In this document: in pieces, positions 25,801-40,800 of the stretch
How the letters are laid out: the number at the start of each line of letters is the position of its first letter
Numbering within the stretch: the stretch's first letter is position 1
Origin: Distichodus sexfasciatus
Taxonomy: Eukaryota; Chordata; Actinopteri; Characiformes; Distichodontidae
Direction: 5' to 3'
Length of the DNA stretch: 64,000 bases
Assembly: GCA_032718565.1 (NCBI GenBank)
Contig: JAVGVS010000239.1
Coordinates: 577,501-641,500 of the forward strand
Position numbers and translations under genes: made by a program
The notes under the pieces: model-generated
What the model was told of the DNA's origin: nothing
Databases searched by the model: none
What the model saw: the letters and a program-made list of their open reading frames with translations, nothing else

Positions 25801-28800
25801 TTTACATAATTCTGTTCTTGGCTGTAATTTTGGTTTGCATCCTACCATAACAGTATACACTGGTTCCCTTGTGGATGTTACAGCCTCACATCTTCCCCTA
25901 CCACTGTTATGCAGATGACACTGAACTTATTTTCTCTTTTCCCTCTAACAGTCGGCATGTTTCAACCTGCATCTCCGGCTGCCTATCTGACATCGAAAGT
26001 AAAACAGAGCTTGTTTAAATCAAAGGGAATCTGTCACAACCTCACTGTTTCTTTTGAGAACTCGGTTATTGTGCCTTCGAAGAAGGCAAAAATCTTGGTG
26101 CCATGCTAGACAAAGAACTGTTATTCACATTGACAAACATTTCAGGACCTCCAGATACCATCTTTATAACATTCGAAGAATCCAACCCTTTCTTACCACC
26201 AGAGCTCCTCAGTTACTCATATAGACATCTATAAACTGGATTACTACAACTCTCTACGGGCTGAACTTCTACTGAAGGCAACCATTTAAACTGATCCAGA
26301 ATGCCACTGTGAGGCTTGTCTACACTTTCTACAATGTACCCAAATTCTCACATACTATGCCTTTCTAACAGAACAGGAACATGCTTTCTGCAGCTGCTCA
26401 CATCAGGTTCAAATCCTTCACTCTCGCCTTCAAGGTCAAAAAGGGACTTGCACTTCCTTACATATCGGTACTAATTAAGCAGCATGTCACTTCATATCCT
26501 CTCAGTGCATCAAGTGCTGCTCTTGAACCTGTCTTATTCAAAGAAGTGGAAAATATTTTTGGCTCCTTAATGATGAAATAAACTTCCCCTTGCTATCAGA
26601 ACTGCTGAGTCTGTTGCTGTCTTCAAACTCTGTCTGAAGGCCCAGCTCTACAAGAATTACCTAGGGGACTAGGTATTCATACTCATCATTTACTTTTTTT
26701 TATTTTTAAAAAATCTTAGCCCCTATCTTTCATGCATTTTTTTGTCTGTGGACTAATGTCTGGCCTTTTCTTTGACAGGGTTTATAGAGATGTGTGACTG
26801 CGCTCCAGTAATCTAGCTGAACAGTTGTTGATTTAAGTCTATCTTTACAGGTTTGAAGAACAGACGTAGACCACGAATGACTAAGGTATGTCGTCCTGGA
26901 TAAGAGGATCTACAAAAAGCTGTAGGTTAGTCTTATATGACCATTACAGATTTTCCACTTTGCCTAAAAATCCCCAGGTTACGTTTTGGAAAATTTCAAT
27001 GAGAGTAACTGTGGCCTTTCTTAAAGAGAGTTTGTTTTGTTAAAAAATTGTAAAAAATCAAACAAAAAAACAAACAAAAAGTGCATGCTTTCATTTAAGG
27101 CAGTAAAGCAACAAATCATGATTGTTATGAAGAGGGGTGTTTTTAGCAGGACAAGAAGACAATAGGTTTTCATACAGAGTGAGCCATGTAATCTTGGTCA
27201 GCACACAACAGGCAGTAGAGGATGAAAAAAAATAACCACTAGGAAAATTAACATATTGACTGCAACAGTAAAAACAAAATGGGAAAATATGTGAAAGCCT
27301 ACCAATAGTTTCAGGTCCTCAGAGTGTGGTTCTTCTATACTCTGCAAATCATTTACCTCCAACTGGAGTTTTCGTCTTTGATCCTGTAGAGAGTTTGCAG
27401 AAATGTGACTAAACACCAATAAAATGTTTCAAGTTTCATGTTTAAAATTTTAGATTTTGCTTCAAAATTAGAATATTTAAAATAAGAATATTTTTCTCAT
27501 TTTAACAATAAAAAGAAAACAAAATTCAACGGAAAAGGGCACCTTTACTCTTCTGTGATCATCAAGGGTTCTCTTTAGTAAAATTTCATTCTGATGCACA
27601 CTGTCATTAACTTGCTGAACTTGTTGCTTGAAACCCTGCAATTGTGACTCCTGAGTCAGCAATGCCTCTTGTAAATGCCTAAAAATATGCAAAATTATAG
27701 ACCATCATTACAAATAAACACACAGCATTGGGATTACTAAGTCTCAAACCCACCACCTTCATGCCTGACATGCCAGGAAAAAAAGCATTTATGTAATTTA
27801 ATCACAAACAAAAGCACCTAGAGTAAGTGAAACACTACTACAACACTACAAAACTGGAACCATGCGCCATGGTCTGAATAAGCAAGAACATTATTCCATT
27901 TGTAAAAAAATGCAGAACGTCCTTTGGCTACGTTCACACTGCCATGCTGAAGTGACTCAAATCGGATTTTTTGCCTTAATGTGACACAGATCTGATCTTT
28001 TCAGGGCTGTGTGGACACGCAAATCTGATCTTTTCAAATCAAGATTTGTGTCACTTTCATATGTGGTACTAAATTCGATACGTATCCGATTCGCGGCCAT
28101 GTGACCTAAATGTGAACGCTGAGATCGGAATTCATGTGGCTTTTTGCTTATACGCATGCGCTGACATCATCAGCCTGCACCGGCAGCGCGGGAAGGCAGA
28201 AATGGAGGAGAGCTGCGACAACAGAAAAAGCTAGCTGCCTGACTTTTTTTCTCCTTTTCGACCTGCTCATGTACAGCTGATTCACTGTTTGTCGTCCTCC
28301 AGAGCAAAGTGCGATACATGCGTAAGCTACTAACGTCTCCATTTTTAATGCCATGAGTCGTCCCACAGATATGACTTTTTTTGTTGTTGGCAACACAGTT
28401 GACCGTGTAAAAACGTATCAATGTGCGCATGCGTGACGTTTTGGAGGACCGATACGTTCACATTACAGTCAGATACAGGTCACTTGCAGTTATGAATGTG
28501 AACCCTCAAGATAGACAAATCCGATCTGAGCAAAAAACGGAACTGAACGATGTGGCTGGCAGTGTGAACGTAGCCTCTGATGTTCAGGGTCTATTTTTCC
28601 TTCAAAAGCCTGAAAGCCTTATAAGCGTACGTGGCATGATGTGTTCTATGAAATACCAGGTTATTTTAAATCAAAATTGAGCTGTCTCTTCAAGGGAATT
28701 AAAACAGGTCTTTATTGGATCTTCCAGCAGGACAGTGAAGTAAATGACAAAGACTTTTTTCAAATCAACACAGAAATGGCTAGCTGACCACAGAATTAAG

Positions 28801-31800
28801 CACCTGCTATGGCCATCACAGGCCCTTGACCTGAACCCTATTGAAAACCCAACAAGAAAGAGAGGGAAGAAGAGGGTGCATGAGGGACTGCCTAGGACCA
28901 AGGATCCTCAACAGAAATGTTGTAAAGAAGAATGCCCAGATGTTTCAGATGCCCTGCCTTGTATTCTTCAACCTTATACAATGCTGTATGAAAACAATCT
29001 TCTTTTGTGTCTTGTTAACTCCTTTCCCAGTTTTTGTTGTAGAGACACTTCAAAAAGTAAAAGGATTGTTTTACTTTTTGGCCACATAGGGGCACCACCA
29101 TTATGTCTCTCCTTGGGTCATTACTGACATGAGCTTACCTTAATTCAGAGCATAGCGGCTAGATCAACTATAATGAGCAAAAACATCTACGAAATAAACA
29201 ATTATCTACTAATATTTCTTCAGGAACAGTCCATCTAGTTAAGGCTGCTTATTTGTTTGATGAGGGATTTGCTTTTTTGGAATACATTTATTTTAATTAA
29301 AGGTTGGATTTTTGAAAAAGTGAGTGAATGATTTGTCATTGCTTATGGATGGCACCGTGCTCATGAGTACCTCAGTGGTAACTTTTTCCGGCCCTGGGTT
29401 CGAACTAGAGATGTAACTGATCCGATATGTGGATCGGCATCGGTCCGATAACGGCTCAAACGGGTGGATCGGGTATCAGTGGCACTGGGCCGTTTTATGG
29501 AGCTGTAAATGTAAATCTGTAAATGTGATCTGTAAATGTGTGCACGCTCAAGGAGGATTGTGGGAATGTAGTTCTCTGCAAAAGCAGCTCATTTTATACG
29601 CCAAATTGGTTCAAAATGACAAACTTCAGTATTTCAATTTCAATTGATCAAATTTTTTTCAATTTTATAATGTTATAGTGTAATCAATAAGAAGAATTAT
29701 TTATATGTCTAAACGAACAATTTTTGAGAACAAATACTTTTGCATATACGTGTGTGTGTCTAATTACTACATTGTTTTAGTTAGGAAAACAGTATTTAAA
29801 TTGAGCATTTCCTTACGCATAACAATAATCTCAGTCATGTATTCAGACACTTTAAAGCATTATTTTATGTTTAAAAAAAAGACTGTATCGGATTTGTATC
29901 GGTATCGGCAGATATCTAAATTTACAATATCGGTATCTGTATCGGACATTAAAAAGTGGTATCGCCCCATCTCTAGTTTGAACCTGCAACCTTCTGATCA
30001 AGGGGCGAACACCCTACCAACTGCCCATTTTTCTCTTTATTCAAAGTGCAATGAAGCAACTTTACCAAAATGTGATTTTTAAAACCCCCTACTCACAATA
30101 CAGTCATTCATTGATATTTCCTAGTGTTTATTCTGGGTGCACAGTCATCGGCTTATTGTGACGCAACCCGCCAGGGGATTGTAGGAAATGTATTTATCTT
30201 CCGGAAAGGCCAAAAGCAGCTCATTTTAAAACATAATGTTTATATTGATGTTGGTATATGACTCAGTATCTCTAAATTATCCAAAATTTCCAGTTATTTT
30301 TCATAATTCCTGTGGAAAGTTTCCAATTTGGACTATGACATCATAAATGGAAGGTATTCTGTATAATACTGCTATCAACTCAAAACAGAAAGAAATTCCT
30401 GCATATGAATCTATTGTCAAAGAGAAAGAACAAAGAAGAGGTCACCAAACCTGATCTCCTGCTCCACATCATGGCTTAGGTACCGTGCCCTATGTTGGTC
30501 AGAAGAGTAGTAGCGGTTATTGTACACCTGGTCCCCTTCACGTGTAAATGCTTCTTTACAGTTACGTGGTGGATGTCCTCCCTGCATCACTCTTCGTGCA
30601 TCTTTATTACTCTAATAGCAAACAAGAGTACATTTTTATCACTGTATCCAGAGACATCTTACAGTACGTTAATATGAATGACGGTAAATCAAAGCATACT
30701 TCAAATATATCTCAGCTCACCTTAATTAACAGAATAGTTTCTATACCTCTCATGTCAATCAGACAATTAGTCACAACTGGACTGTCAATATCAAGGGCCT
30801 GAAGTATTGTTGGGTATTCAGGATGACTGGCAGCTCTATAAAAGGTAGTAAATTAAATGTGATTCATGTTTAGTATTTCACCATAGCTGGGCTAATTAAT
30901 TGCATGCAATGAATGACTACAATACAGTTAGAAAAAAATGTATATGCATCAAAATGCATTTATAAGGCATAAGTAAAGCATTTATAAGAATCATTTAATC
31001 ATACAGTAAATATTCGTAAAGCATCTTTTACAGCTTTAAGGGAAAACTATAACAGCTTTAATATACACTAATAGCATGCATTGTGTTTGTATTCATAAAC
31101 CTGACATAAGAAGGTACAATACTGAATATGATATGGCATAGCAGCATACCACATGTTGCAGATACACTTTCCCAGTATACTTAGGGCAACCGCACATAAC
31201 ACGGAAAATATAGTTTGGCCATATATAACAGGTCTAGATGGACTTCAGCAAGCTGAATACTGTTCCGGAGTGAAGCTGTCAATGTCAGGGACTCAGTTAA
31301 AGACGGAAGTGATTCTATATTCTTTACTGATATACTGTGCTTAATTAATCCACAAGATGGACTGGCTTGATGGAATCTTCCTCCCTACCATGCGGTTAAG
31401 CTGCTCCCACAACAGTTCAATAAGGTTCAGATACAGAGACTGTGTTGGCCACTAGAGCCAGGCGATTCATGACTCATCCGAGTGAATCACCATTAACCAA
31501 ATAACTCACCATTAACCTGAATCCATCGAGTCCAATCTACGCCAAGACTACAATAAACCCCATCACTTCTTATAATCATGTCAAACTTATTACAAGATCA
31601 AAGTCAAGTCAAAGTCAACTTTATTGTCATCTCTGCTATATACTGTACAGATACATAGAGAGACGAGACGACGTGGCTCCAGGTTATTTCCAGTGCAAGC
31701 AAACAAAGAACAGTAGAACAGAGAATAAATAGGCAGTGGATTCCACTAGGCACATGGGATAGACAATAAATAAGCAGAAATACTAAAAATATACATTAAA

Positions 31801-34800
31801 CATACATTTTAAACTAGACAATATGTATACAATATACATTGTAAACTAGACAGGATTTTTTTTGTTTTTTTTTTTTAAATATATATATATATATATAATT
31901 AGGGAGGCTGAAATAAAAACATAGAGGTAAAAATGTTTGTCAAGTCAGGATGCAGTATTCTTAACAGGTTGAAATTGACATTTACACTGAATGTGCAAGA
32001 GGTAGAGTTATATTGTATTACATACTATATCTGGGACTATTTTCATACAATGTTCAGTATATGTGCAAACGGTATATGTGCAAACAGTCAAAGTAGCAAG
32101 TATAGCTGCTAAAAATGTCATAACTTACAGATTGCACCACCATATTCAAAATGGGTCTTAAGAACTTCCCACAGTGATGAATCCTCGTTGTAGACTACAT
32201 GACTCGTGTCAGACGAATCACACACACTGATGAGTGAATGCAGACTATCTGCACCACTAATCTAAAAGCAAGACTACTAAATATTAGATCATTAACTTAT
32301 TCTTGTTCATATGAAATGATTTAAGACCCTGTCCTAAACGTGCTCTGATTAAACTGAGACATGGATAAGACCCAATGAGTACTTAGCCTTAAATGAGGCG
32401 ACATCTCTGGGGTATTTGTTATGAGCAGAAACCCAGACTTAATGGTAAAGGGGTAGGAGTTGCAACAATTTATGAAGGACCTCTTTCAATAACACAGAAG
32501 TCAGGATTTACATTTAACACATTCCAATTAATGAATAGTATAATCACTAGAAATATTCAAGTATAAAGTCTTGGTCTCGTTCGTTTAATTGGGTTCTCTA
32601 TATACTTTCAGGACTTCTGTGAAAATCTGATGCTGTTTTAGGTTATATTTATGCAGAAATATAGAAAGTTCTATGGGGTTCACAAACTTTCAAGCAGCAT
32701 TGTCCTGTCCTGTCCATTTGAGCTAAACCTGAAGACAGACAGCAACTTCAGAAAATGGAAGAATGTTTAACTGACATCCAAAAGTAGATGTCGGACAACT
32801 TCCTCCAGTTAGAGCTAGACAAGACTGAGGTTCTTCTTACCGGCACTAAAGCCAGCAGAAGTCAACTATCTGACATCATGGTCAATCTTGATGGATTATC
32901 CATTGCACCAAATACTGTTGTTAAAAACCTTGATGTTACTCTAGACTCCATGCTAACATTAGCCGCAACGCCTTCTTTAAACTCCGTAATATTGCCAAAC
33001 TAAAAAACATGCTATCCTTCCAATTTAGTGTACCCCGACAATTCAACTTCCAAATACTACATATCACTATCAGCCAAATGAACAGAAGATCGGCAAAACC
33101 AAGGACCTGTTGGTGGACTTAGCAGCAGTCTTACAGCCTATTCAGTATCAATGGGACTGAAGTGGAGGTAGGGAGAAGCTTTAAAAACCTGGGTGTTCAT
33201 GTTCATGTCTTTGCTAACGTAAATGAATGAAGCTACTTCAGTCGGACATAACAGATTCTTTACCTGTTGCTGATGTCATAGGGTCTGTCAGAAAATTCAC
33301 TGACAATGATTTGCGGTCTTCGTCCATGTGGAAAGCTTTTAATCATCAGAGCTTGCAGAACTTTCTCATCCCCGTAGTTATCGCAGCAGAAAGCCAACAT
33401 GAGAGACTTCAAACAGCTCTCTACAGCAAGACTTAGATCTGCATCTCGCAATCGGATACACAATCCTAGAAACAACCAATGGAAAAATTAAAAACTGAAA
33501 ACATTACAAGAAAAACAGATTTTATTATAAAAGGATGGCCAGCTAAATAAATCAGGGCAAGGTTATTGTTGGTTATTGAAAATAGCATAGGTTTTGTAGA
33601 TAACTGGTCCACTTTCGAGGGAAAGCCTGGTCTTTTGAGCCGGGATGGCATCCACCAGGAGGGTGCTGCCCGTATTTCAATGAACACAGCAGCTAGCCTT
33701 TATGCAGGTTCAGGTGTAGGCGGCCATTGACAAACAGGAGCCAAGACCAGGCCAAGAGGCAGAAAGGCTAAACTGACCACCATAGAGGTGCTGCCTCGAG
33801 CCACCACCTAGGTACCACCATATTGACATTGTCTCTTGTGCCCCTAACCAAAAAATAGTTCGGGCGTAAAATGCGAAAAGGCTGCCCTCAAATCTACTTT
33901 TATTAAATTAGAGCAGCCAATGCAGAATATCTGTAGCACTAAGCTGAAAGTAGGACTACTAACTATTAGATCATTAACTACTGAAGGCACTTATTATTAG
34001 TGAAATGATTTCAGACCACGGCCCTAAACGCGCTTCTGTTTAAACTGAGACGGGTAAGACCCAACGAGTATTTAGCCTTAAATGATGCGACGCCCAGGAT
34101 ATAGCGTTATGAGCATAAACCCCACTCCAGTGGTAAAGGGGGAGGTGTTGCAACTATCTACGAAAGATCTCTTTCAATAACACAGAAGTCAGGACCTAAA
34201 TTTACATTTAAATCATTCGAATTATTATTCCTTAGAATTGCAGACACATCTGCAAAACCTAATTTTGTCCTCTCATTACGAGATGCATCATTCACTCAGG
34301 TCCTTATTCTGGAATTCTAACTGAATTCTTCAGAATTTCTGTCAGACCTGGTTATTTAACTGAAAGAGTAATAATTGTGGGGACTTTAATATTCATGTAG
34401 ATAATGAACAAGATCCTCTGACAGCAGCTTTTTTACTAATTTACTAGATTCCATGGGCATTGTTCAAAATGTAACTGGGCTCACTCACACAACTGCGTCA
34501 TACCCTTGATTTAATCCTATCGTTTGGTCTTAATGTAGATAATGTAACAGTACTGCCTCAGACGAGTATTATTTCTGACCACCATCTCATTACATTTGAT
34601 TTTCACTTTAGTCAAAACATAAATACTACAACTCGCTTTCTGCTCCAAGCGCATAATCACTTCAGACAGCTAGTAACTTTACGATAATCTCCCCGATCTG
34701 TCGCTCCTGGACAGTGAAACAGTTCTAATCTTTTGCTGTTCTGAGAGTAATACGATTAACTAACATCTACGCTTCGATCCACCTTAGATAAAACTGCTCC

Positions 34801-37800
34801 GTAAAAAATAAAGAAGATTGTAAAAACCAAAACATCCCCTTGGTGTAATGACCACTTATGTGCCTAAAAACAAGGACACGGAAACTAGAAGTGGCGCAAA
34901 CTAGATTAGTGGTCTTTAACCAAGCATGGAAAAAGACGCAGGAAGTTATAAAAAGGCTCTAGAGCTGCGAAATCAGAATACCTATCATTGCTAATTGAAA
35001 ATAACAAAAATAATCCTAGGTTTCTATTTAACATGGTATCCAAGCTGACTAATAGCCAGACTACTTACTTCCCAAACTGTGTACCAACATTGCTTTAGTG
35101 GCTAATTTATGAACTTTATCCTTTTTAGATCCTGTTCCAACAAGGCTACTCAAAGAGATGATTCCAGTAGTGATTAAACCTCTACTAACAATAGTTAACT
35201 CTCTATTAGCATTGGTTATTTACCCAAATCTCTTAAATTAGCAGTGATTAAACTCTTTGCTGAAGAAGCCCAACCTGGATCCCTGGTAATGTTAAACTAT
35301 AGACCAATATCTAATCTGCCATTTATCTCCAAAATAATAGAAAAAGTTGTTGCCAGTCAGCTAACCTCGTTTGCAGGAAAACTATATGCGAAATGTTTCA
35401 GTCTGGGCTTAGAGCCAACCACAGCACAGAGACTGCTCTGCTGAAGGTAGTGAATGATCTTCTTATCTGCTGATCAGGGCTATGCCTCATTCCTAGTGCT
35501 GCTTGGATCTTAGTGCTGCTTTTGATACTGTTGATCATGCCATTCTCCTAGACAGACTTGAACATGTTGTTGGTATCAGGAGTGGCCCTCTTGGTTCAGA
35601 TCCTACCTTTCAGACCGCTATCAGTATGTGAATGTAAATGGTGATTCCTCTGAGCACGCCAGGTGAAATATGGAGTACCGCCAAGGATCAGTTTTAGGTC
35701 CTTGTTGTTTTTGCACATGCCACTTTAGGCTCAGTCATTCGTAAGCATGGAATTAGTTTCCATTGTTTTACAGACAATACACAGTTATATATATCGCCTA
35801 AACCCAAAGACAGACAGCAATTTCAGAAAATGGAAAAATGCTTATGTGACATAAAAAAGTGGATGTCGGACAACTTCCTCCAGCTAAATTCCCAGACTGA
35901 GGTCCTTCTTACTGGCACTAACGCCACCAGAAGGTCAGCTATCTGACATCACGGGTTGGGTCTTGATGGATTATCCATTAAACAAGTAATGTTGTTAAAA
36001 CCTGGTGTTACTTTAGACTCCAATCTTTCATTTGATGTACATGCTTCTAACATTAGTCGCACCGGCTTTCTTTCAACTCCGTAATATTGCTAAACTAAGA
36101 AACGTATATCCTTTTCAAGATGCAGAGGAAATCTGTTCATGCATTTATTACCTCAAGACTCCGGACATTGTAATGTCTTTATTCTCCGGGTTGTCCAAAT
36201 AGGTTGTTAAATAAACCCAGTTAGTTCAGAATGCAGCAGCCAGAGTCTCACTAAAAACTAAAAAATATGATCATATCACCTCAATTTATCCTCATCCCAC
36301 TGGCTACCAGTAAAATTCTCGGTCGACTATAAAGTACTCTCTTGACCTATAAAGCTCTAAATGGTCTTTGCACCCGCAGTATGAGTGACCTCATTTGCAC
36401 TTACATAATCCGGCGCCAGACGCCTTTATCGCAAGACGCAGATCTTAGTAATACCTAGAATAAAGAACGCTACTATGGGGGGAAGACATTTGCTCATAAA
36501 GCGCGAATAATTGTGAAACTACCCGTTAGTGTTCAGAGCTCAGAAACAATCTCTGCTTTTTAAGTCAAGGCTAAGACTTACTTGTTTATCGTCTTTGGTT
36601 ATTAAACTTTTTCTTAGTTAAAGGCGTAGATCTGGGGTCGCTATGGTCATTTGGAGATTAGGTAAAGGTGAAAGGGGATTGGTGTCAGTCATCCTACCAC
36701 TCGATCACCACTAAGTTTGCAGACGGTGGTTTGCGGTGATGTGCCAGCACCCTGGAAGCCCTCATGTCTGTGTTACCTTCCAGCTCTCCCTTCTAGCTAG
36801 GCTGCCATAGCTACTCTAGCATTGCCTGGAGGTTAGGCTTCAGGCACTTAACTTTCTCCCTCTCCTCTTTTCTTTTTTTCCCGAGCTGTTCCTGCTGATC
36901 CTGGGATGGCGCTTGGCTGACCGAACCTCACCGACTCTTTTGGAGATGCCCCGAGCTGAAGACTGACCGGCCTCGACTCCCTACCAAGCTGACGCTTGAT
37001 CAACTGAACTCACCAGGAGTCCCCTGAGACGCCCTGAGCTGACGCTTGACCTTGTCAACCCTCCCTGAGCTGATCCTGACCCACTGAACCCAAGAATTAG
37101 ACTCCAAGGGGACATCATGATGAAAAACCAACTGAATTAGACCCTATGGACGCTCACTGACTTAGCAGCAATAATACTGAATCCACTTCAGCTTAATGTT
37201 GCTGGAGAGGGTCCTGCAAGTGGCCCAGCAACAACCCGGTCTGGAATATCCTTTGCACTATTTTTTTTGTATCTTTGCTTCTTTAAATAACTAACAACTC
37301 ATCTTGATCTATTGCTTGTTGTACATTAAATGTTTGTGCGCTCGGTCGCCCAGAGGAGATGGGGTCCCCCTCCGAGTCTTGGTTCCTCTCAAGGTTTCTT
37401 CCTACTAGAGGGCGTTTCTGCTACTGTCGGCCTCAGGCTTGCTTGTTGGGGGGTTTAGGCCGGTTATATGTAAAGTGCTTTATGACAATGACTGTCATTA
37501 AGAGCGATATATAAATAAATTTGAATTGAATTGAATTGTTACTCATTGGGGTCTAAATTGCTCATCGTCTGGTCCCTCACCTAGCCCCAAGTTTACATTC
37601 GGAGACACTACCAAGGGCTTCCACCCCCAACAACATAGCTGCTAAGGTCAGTGCAGTGAGTAAACCCCTAAACCCAGATAAGGTGATGATTCAGGAGGAC
37701 TAACTCAGTGGGCAGGACTAACGCTATTCGCTTTCTATTCTTGTCCAGATTCCATTGATTTTGTTCGAAGCCGCCTCTTTACAACACGGTGCTACCATTT

Positions 37801-40800
37801 GTGGGTTAATGAGAGATATTGGAGATTAGCAAATCATATTGAAGCAGGAGCTGCTGACCAGTGTCGCCATGATCCATTAAAAAAAGCAATCAGTTATAGT
37901 TACAAGCGCTTCACCAAAAGTAAGTGAGTTAGGGGCATTATAAAAAGTACAATTACCAGAGAAAGTAATTTACTTAAGATAAAAAAGTTCCAATATGTCA
38001 AAGAATTTGGATCCCCCTTTAATGGAACTTTAAATTCAAATGTATGTTTAATTATTTTTCCAAGTCAAAGTCAAAGTAAACTTTGTCATCTCTGCTATAT
38101 ACTGTACAAGTATACAGAGAGACGAGACAACGTGGCTCCACACTAAGACTGAATAGTAAAACTCTGATAAAGTAAATGTGTTGTAAATACTCAAAAAAGT
38201 TACACTGACATTGATTTTTCTTTGTCATAATGAAAGAACGCAAAGCAGTAATGGTGTTTTCACACTTGGTCCATTTCAGCCCTCAAAGCGAACTAAGATC
38301 GATTGTCAGCATTTTTTATGTATAAGGTGAACACACCAAACGAACTCAGACCCCTCTGAAACGAACCGAACTGAGACCACATCGGGAGGTGGTCTCAGTC
38401 CGGTTTGCTTTAAGTCCGCGGCGCGGTTCGGTTAACTCGCGCCTTCTGAACGCAAAGCGCTCCTGGTTCGCTTCGACAGTTTTTGTTCGAAGAAGAAAAA
38501 AAATTAGGCAGAATGCAAAGCAGTAAAGGTCTGAGAGCTCCATAAGAATTAAGTATGAACAGAAAAAGGACTGAGGCCCCATCTGAGCTGAAGTGGAGCA
38601 GAAAGAGAACCGAGTCCCCCTTCAAATGAACTCACAGTGTGAACATAAAAAGAACCGAGTTCCCTTTCTGTCGGTCCACTTTTTGGACCACTTCTAGAGG
38701 ACCGAGTTCGGTTCCTTTAAAGAGGACTATATGTGAAAACACCCTAAAAGTCTGAGAGCTCCATAACAACTAAGTATGAAAAGAAAAAGGACTGAGGCCT
38801 CATTTGAGCTAAAGTGGACCAGAAAGAGAACCGAGTCCCCTTTTAAATGAACTCACAGTTTGAACATAAAAAGAACTGAGCTCCCTTTCTGTTGGTCCAC
38901 TTTTTGGACCACTTCTAGAAGACTGAGTTCGGTTCCTTTAAAGAGGACTATATGTGAAAACACCCTTAGATTGCTCCTTTATGTTCAGTCCCACAAATAA
39001 AACTAAAAATCATAGCATCTTTATAATAAAAGGACAATCTGATCAGATCTTACTCTGATCATTTCTTTCTTTCTTGCTAATAATTTGAAAAGAGTCTTAC
39101 CAAGAGGTCCAACAGGCTTTCTTTTGAACTTCCCTCGGCGGTCAGCGTCTTCAATAGCAGCCAGGAATGCAGGCATTTGCTCACCAAAACGGTGAATTAC
39201 ACCATTTCTGCTAGACTTTAAGGCAGCAAGTTCCTGTTGTTTAGACTGGAATGAATGTTGCAAATCCTGCTCCTCTCGCCTTTACAGACATACAGAGAGA
39301 TGAATTGGTAGAGAGATGGGGAGGGATGTCAAACTGTGTTTTTACAATTATTTCCAATTTATTTTTTTACAAATTCTAACTGTGGCAGTGGTGAAGTAGA
39401 CAGGAAACCACACTGAAAAAAAGAACTCTGTGCTATAGTAAAATTTATTAAATTAACTATAATTTCTACATTGTAAAATTAGGATTCAGTGAGAACTAGA
39501 ATTTCTGAGGTAAAATCTTGAATATATACACATTTTATTCACTTAATAAATGAATTGCATGCAAAGAATAAGTTTTACTATATATTTTTACATACTGTTT
39601 AATTAGATTATTGTCACTGCAAATAAACACAAATTCTAAGTAAATTGTAATCTTTAAAAAAGCATACCGTATTTGAATCCGCACATGCGCAATTTGGACG
39701 TCTAACTGCGCATGTACGGATTCAAATGTTACCCGCGTTTTCAGCACAAGGCTTAAGTTTGGCGGTCGAATCTGTTGGAAGGAGCAGCGCGCCTGGACTA
39801 TCCCCTGCTTAACGTAAGTTATTACCTTTTTGTTTTAAAATAATAAGTGCCCGTGTGCATTTTGATGGTTTGAATAAGTATAGCAGAAGTTGCCAAAAAG
39901 AGATTAAATCTTCAAAAGCAACGGGGTGGAAAAGTGGTTAACGTGTAGCGGAAAGTCATCCGGTAATTTAGCTCGTGGTGATTAAAATATGTGCTATAGT
40001 TGCTAGTCTGGAATGTACGCCCACTATTAAACACGGTGCGGCCGTTCCTGCTTTTGTTAAAACCAATCGGTGCAGCGAGTAGACATAACTGTCGGACATA
40101 ACCTGTACATAAAGTAGGGCTGCGTATCGTTGCTGATTTCCTGAATCGATTCGATTCACAAGGTCATGATCCGATTCAATTCTCGATTCAATTGGATTTG
40201 ATATCGATTTATTTAGAGATTTCTTTGCGTCAATACTAGTTTTGCTTGGTTATAAAATAACTTGTTTTAAAACCGAAGGGTTGCCAAACATCGGCCTTTA
40301 GGCCAGACGGTGATTTGAGCGGGGCAGCTTCAGCCATGGCTCTATTTGGTTTCGGTTTCGCCGGTCTCACGTTTTTATAGCTCTCCTTGCGTGGTCGCGA
40401 GAAGTAGTGCATAGCCGCAGGAAAAGATCGATCCACAAATTTTTGAATCCATATCGTATTTTTCGAACGAGATCGATATTGATCGGTGAATCGATTTTTT
40501 TGAACCCAGCCCTAACATAAAGTCAACGTTTTAAAACCATGTGGTACCAGATGGCAGGGCAATCCATCCTGTCACCAAAAGTCCGACCAGTGGGTTAATT
40601 TCAATATCGTCATGAAAAAATTCTTTGCTTAAATATCCAGTGTATGGGATTTAAGTGGATTTATCAGACAACAAATACAAATGTTCTGTACAATAATCTA
40701 GAAATAAGAATCGTGTGGGTTTTTTAAGCTTAGAATTTAAGCCTTTCATATCCTCATAAGGAGCGGGACCTGTAACACAAAGTCCGCCATGTTCCTACAG

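Larger units (their letters stand above)
22920..25829 (+). mobile_element. L2-type LINE, ORF1, endonuclease and 3' UTR parts, with Tc1 inside
   Basis: Pieces in order: ORF1-like text near 23060 (KMVEALTKKIVDL), a Tc1 insertion at 23156-24257, then ORF1 C-terminus near 24380 (NWSTFKEKPGLLSRDGIHPS) with the DGIHP block of an SGNH-type esterase. ORF2 start follows (LNIRPLNTKVLTINERISDH; LTETWVKS) near 24720-24840. After about 25550 the reverse transcriptase is missing and typical L2 3' UTR text (CTTAATGTTGCTGAGTGGAT) follows. Decayed by stops and frameshifts. Confidence 0.75.

Noticed and set aside
28148..28430. Overlapping 82- and 86-codon frames on the minus strand
   Set aside because: They lie inside a MITE with 19 bp inverted ends, have no domain, and use two frames of the same GC-richer patch.
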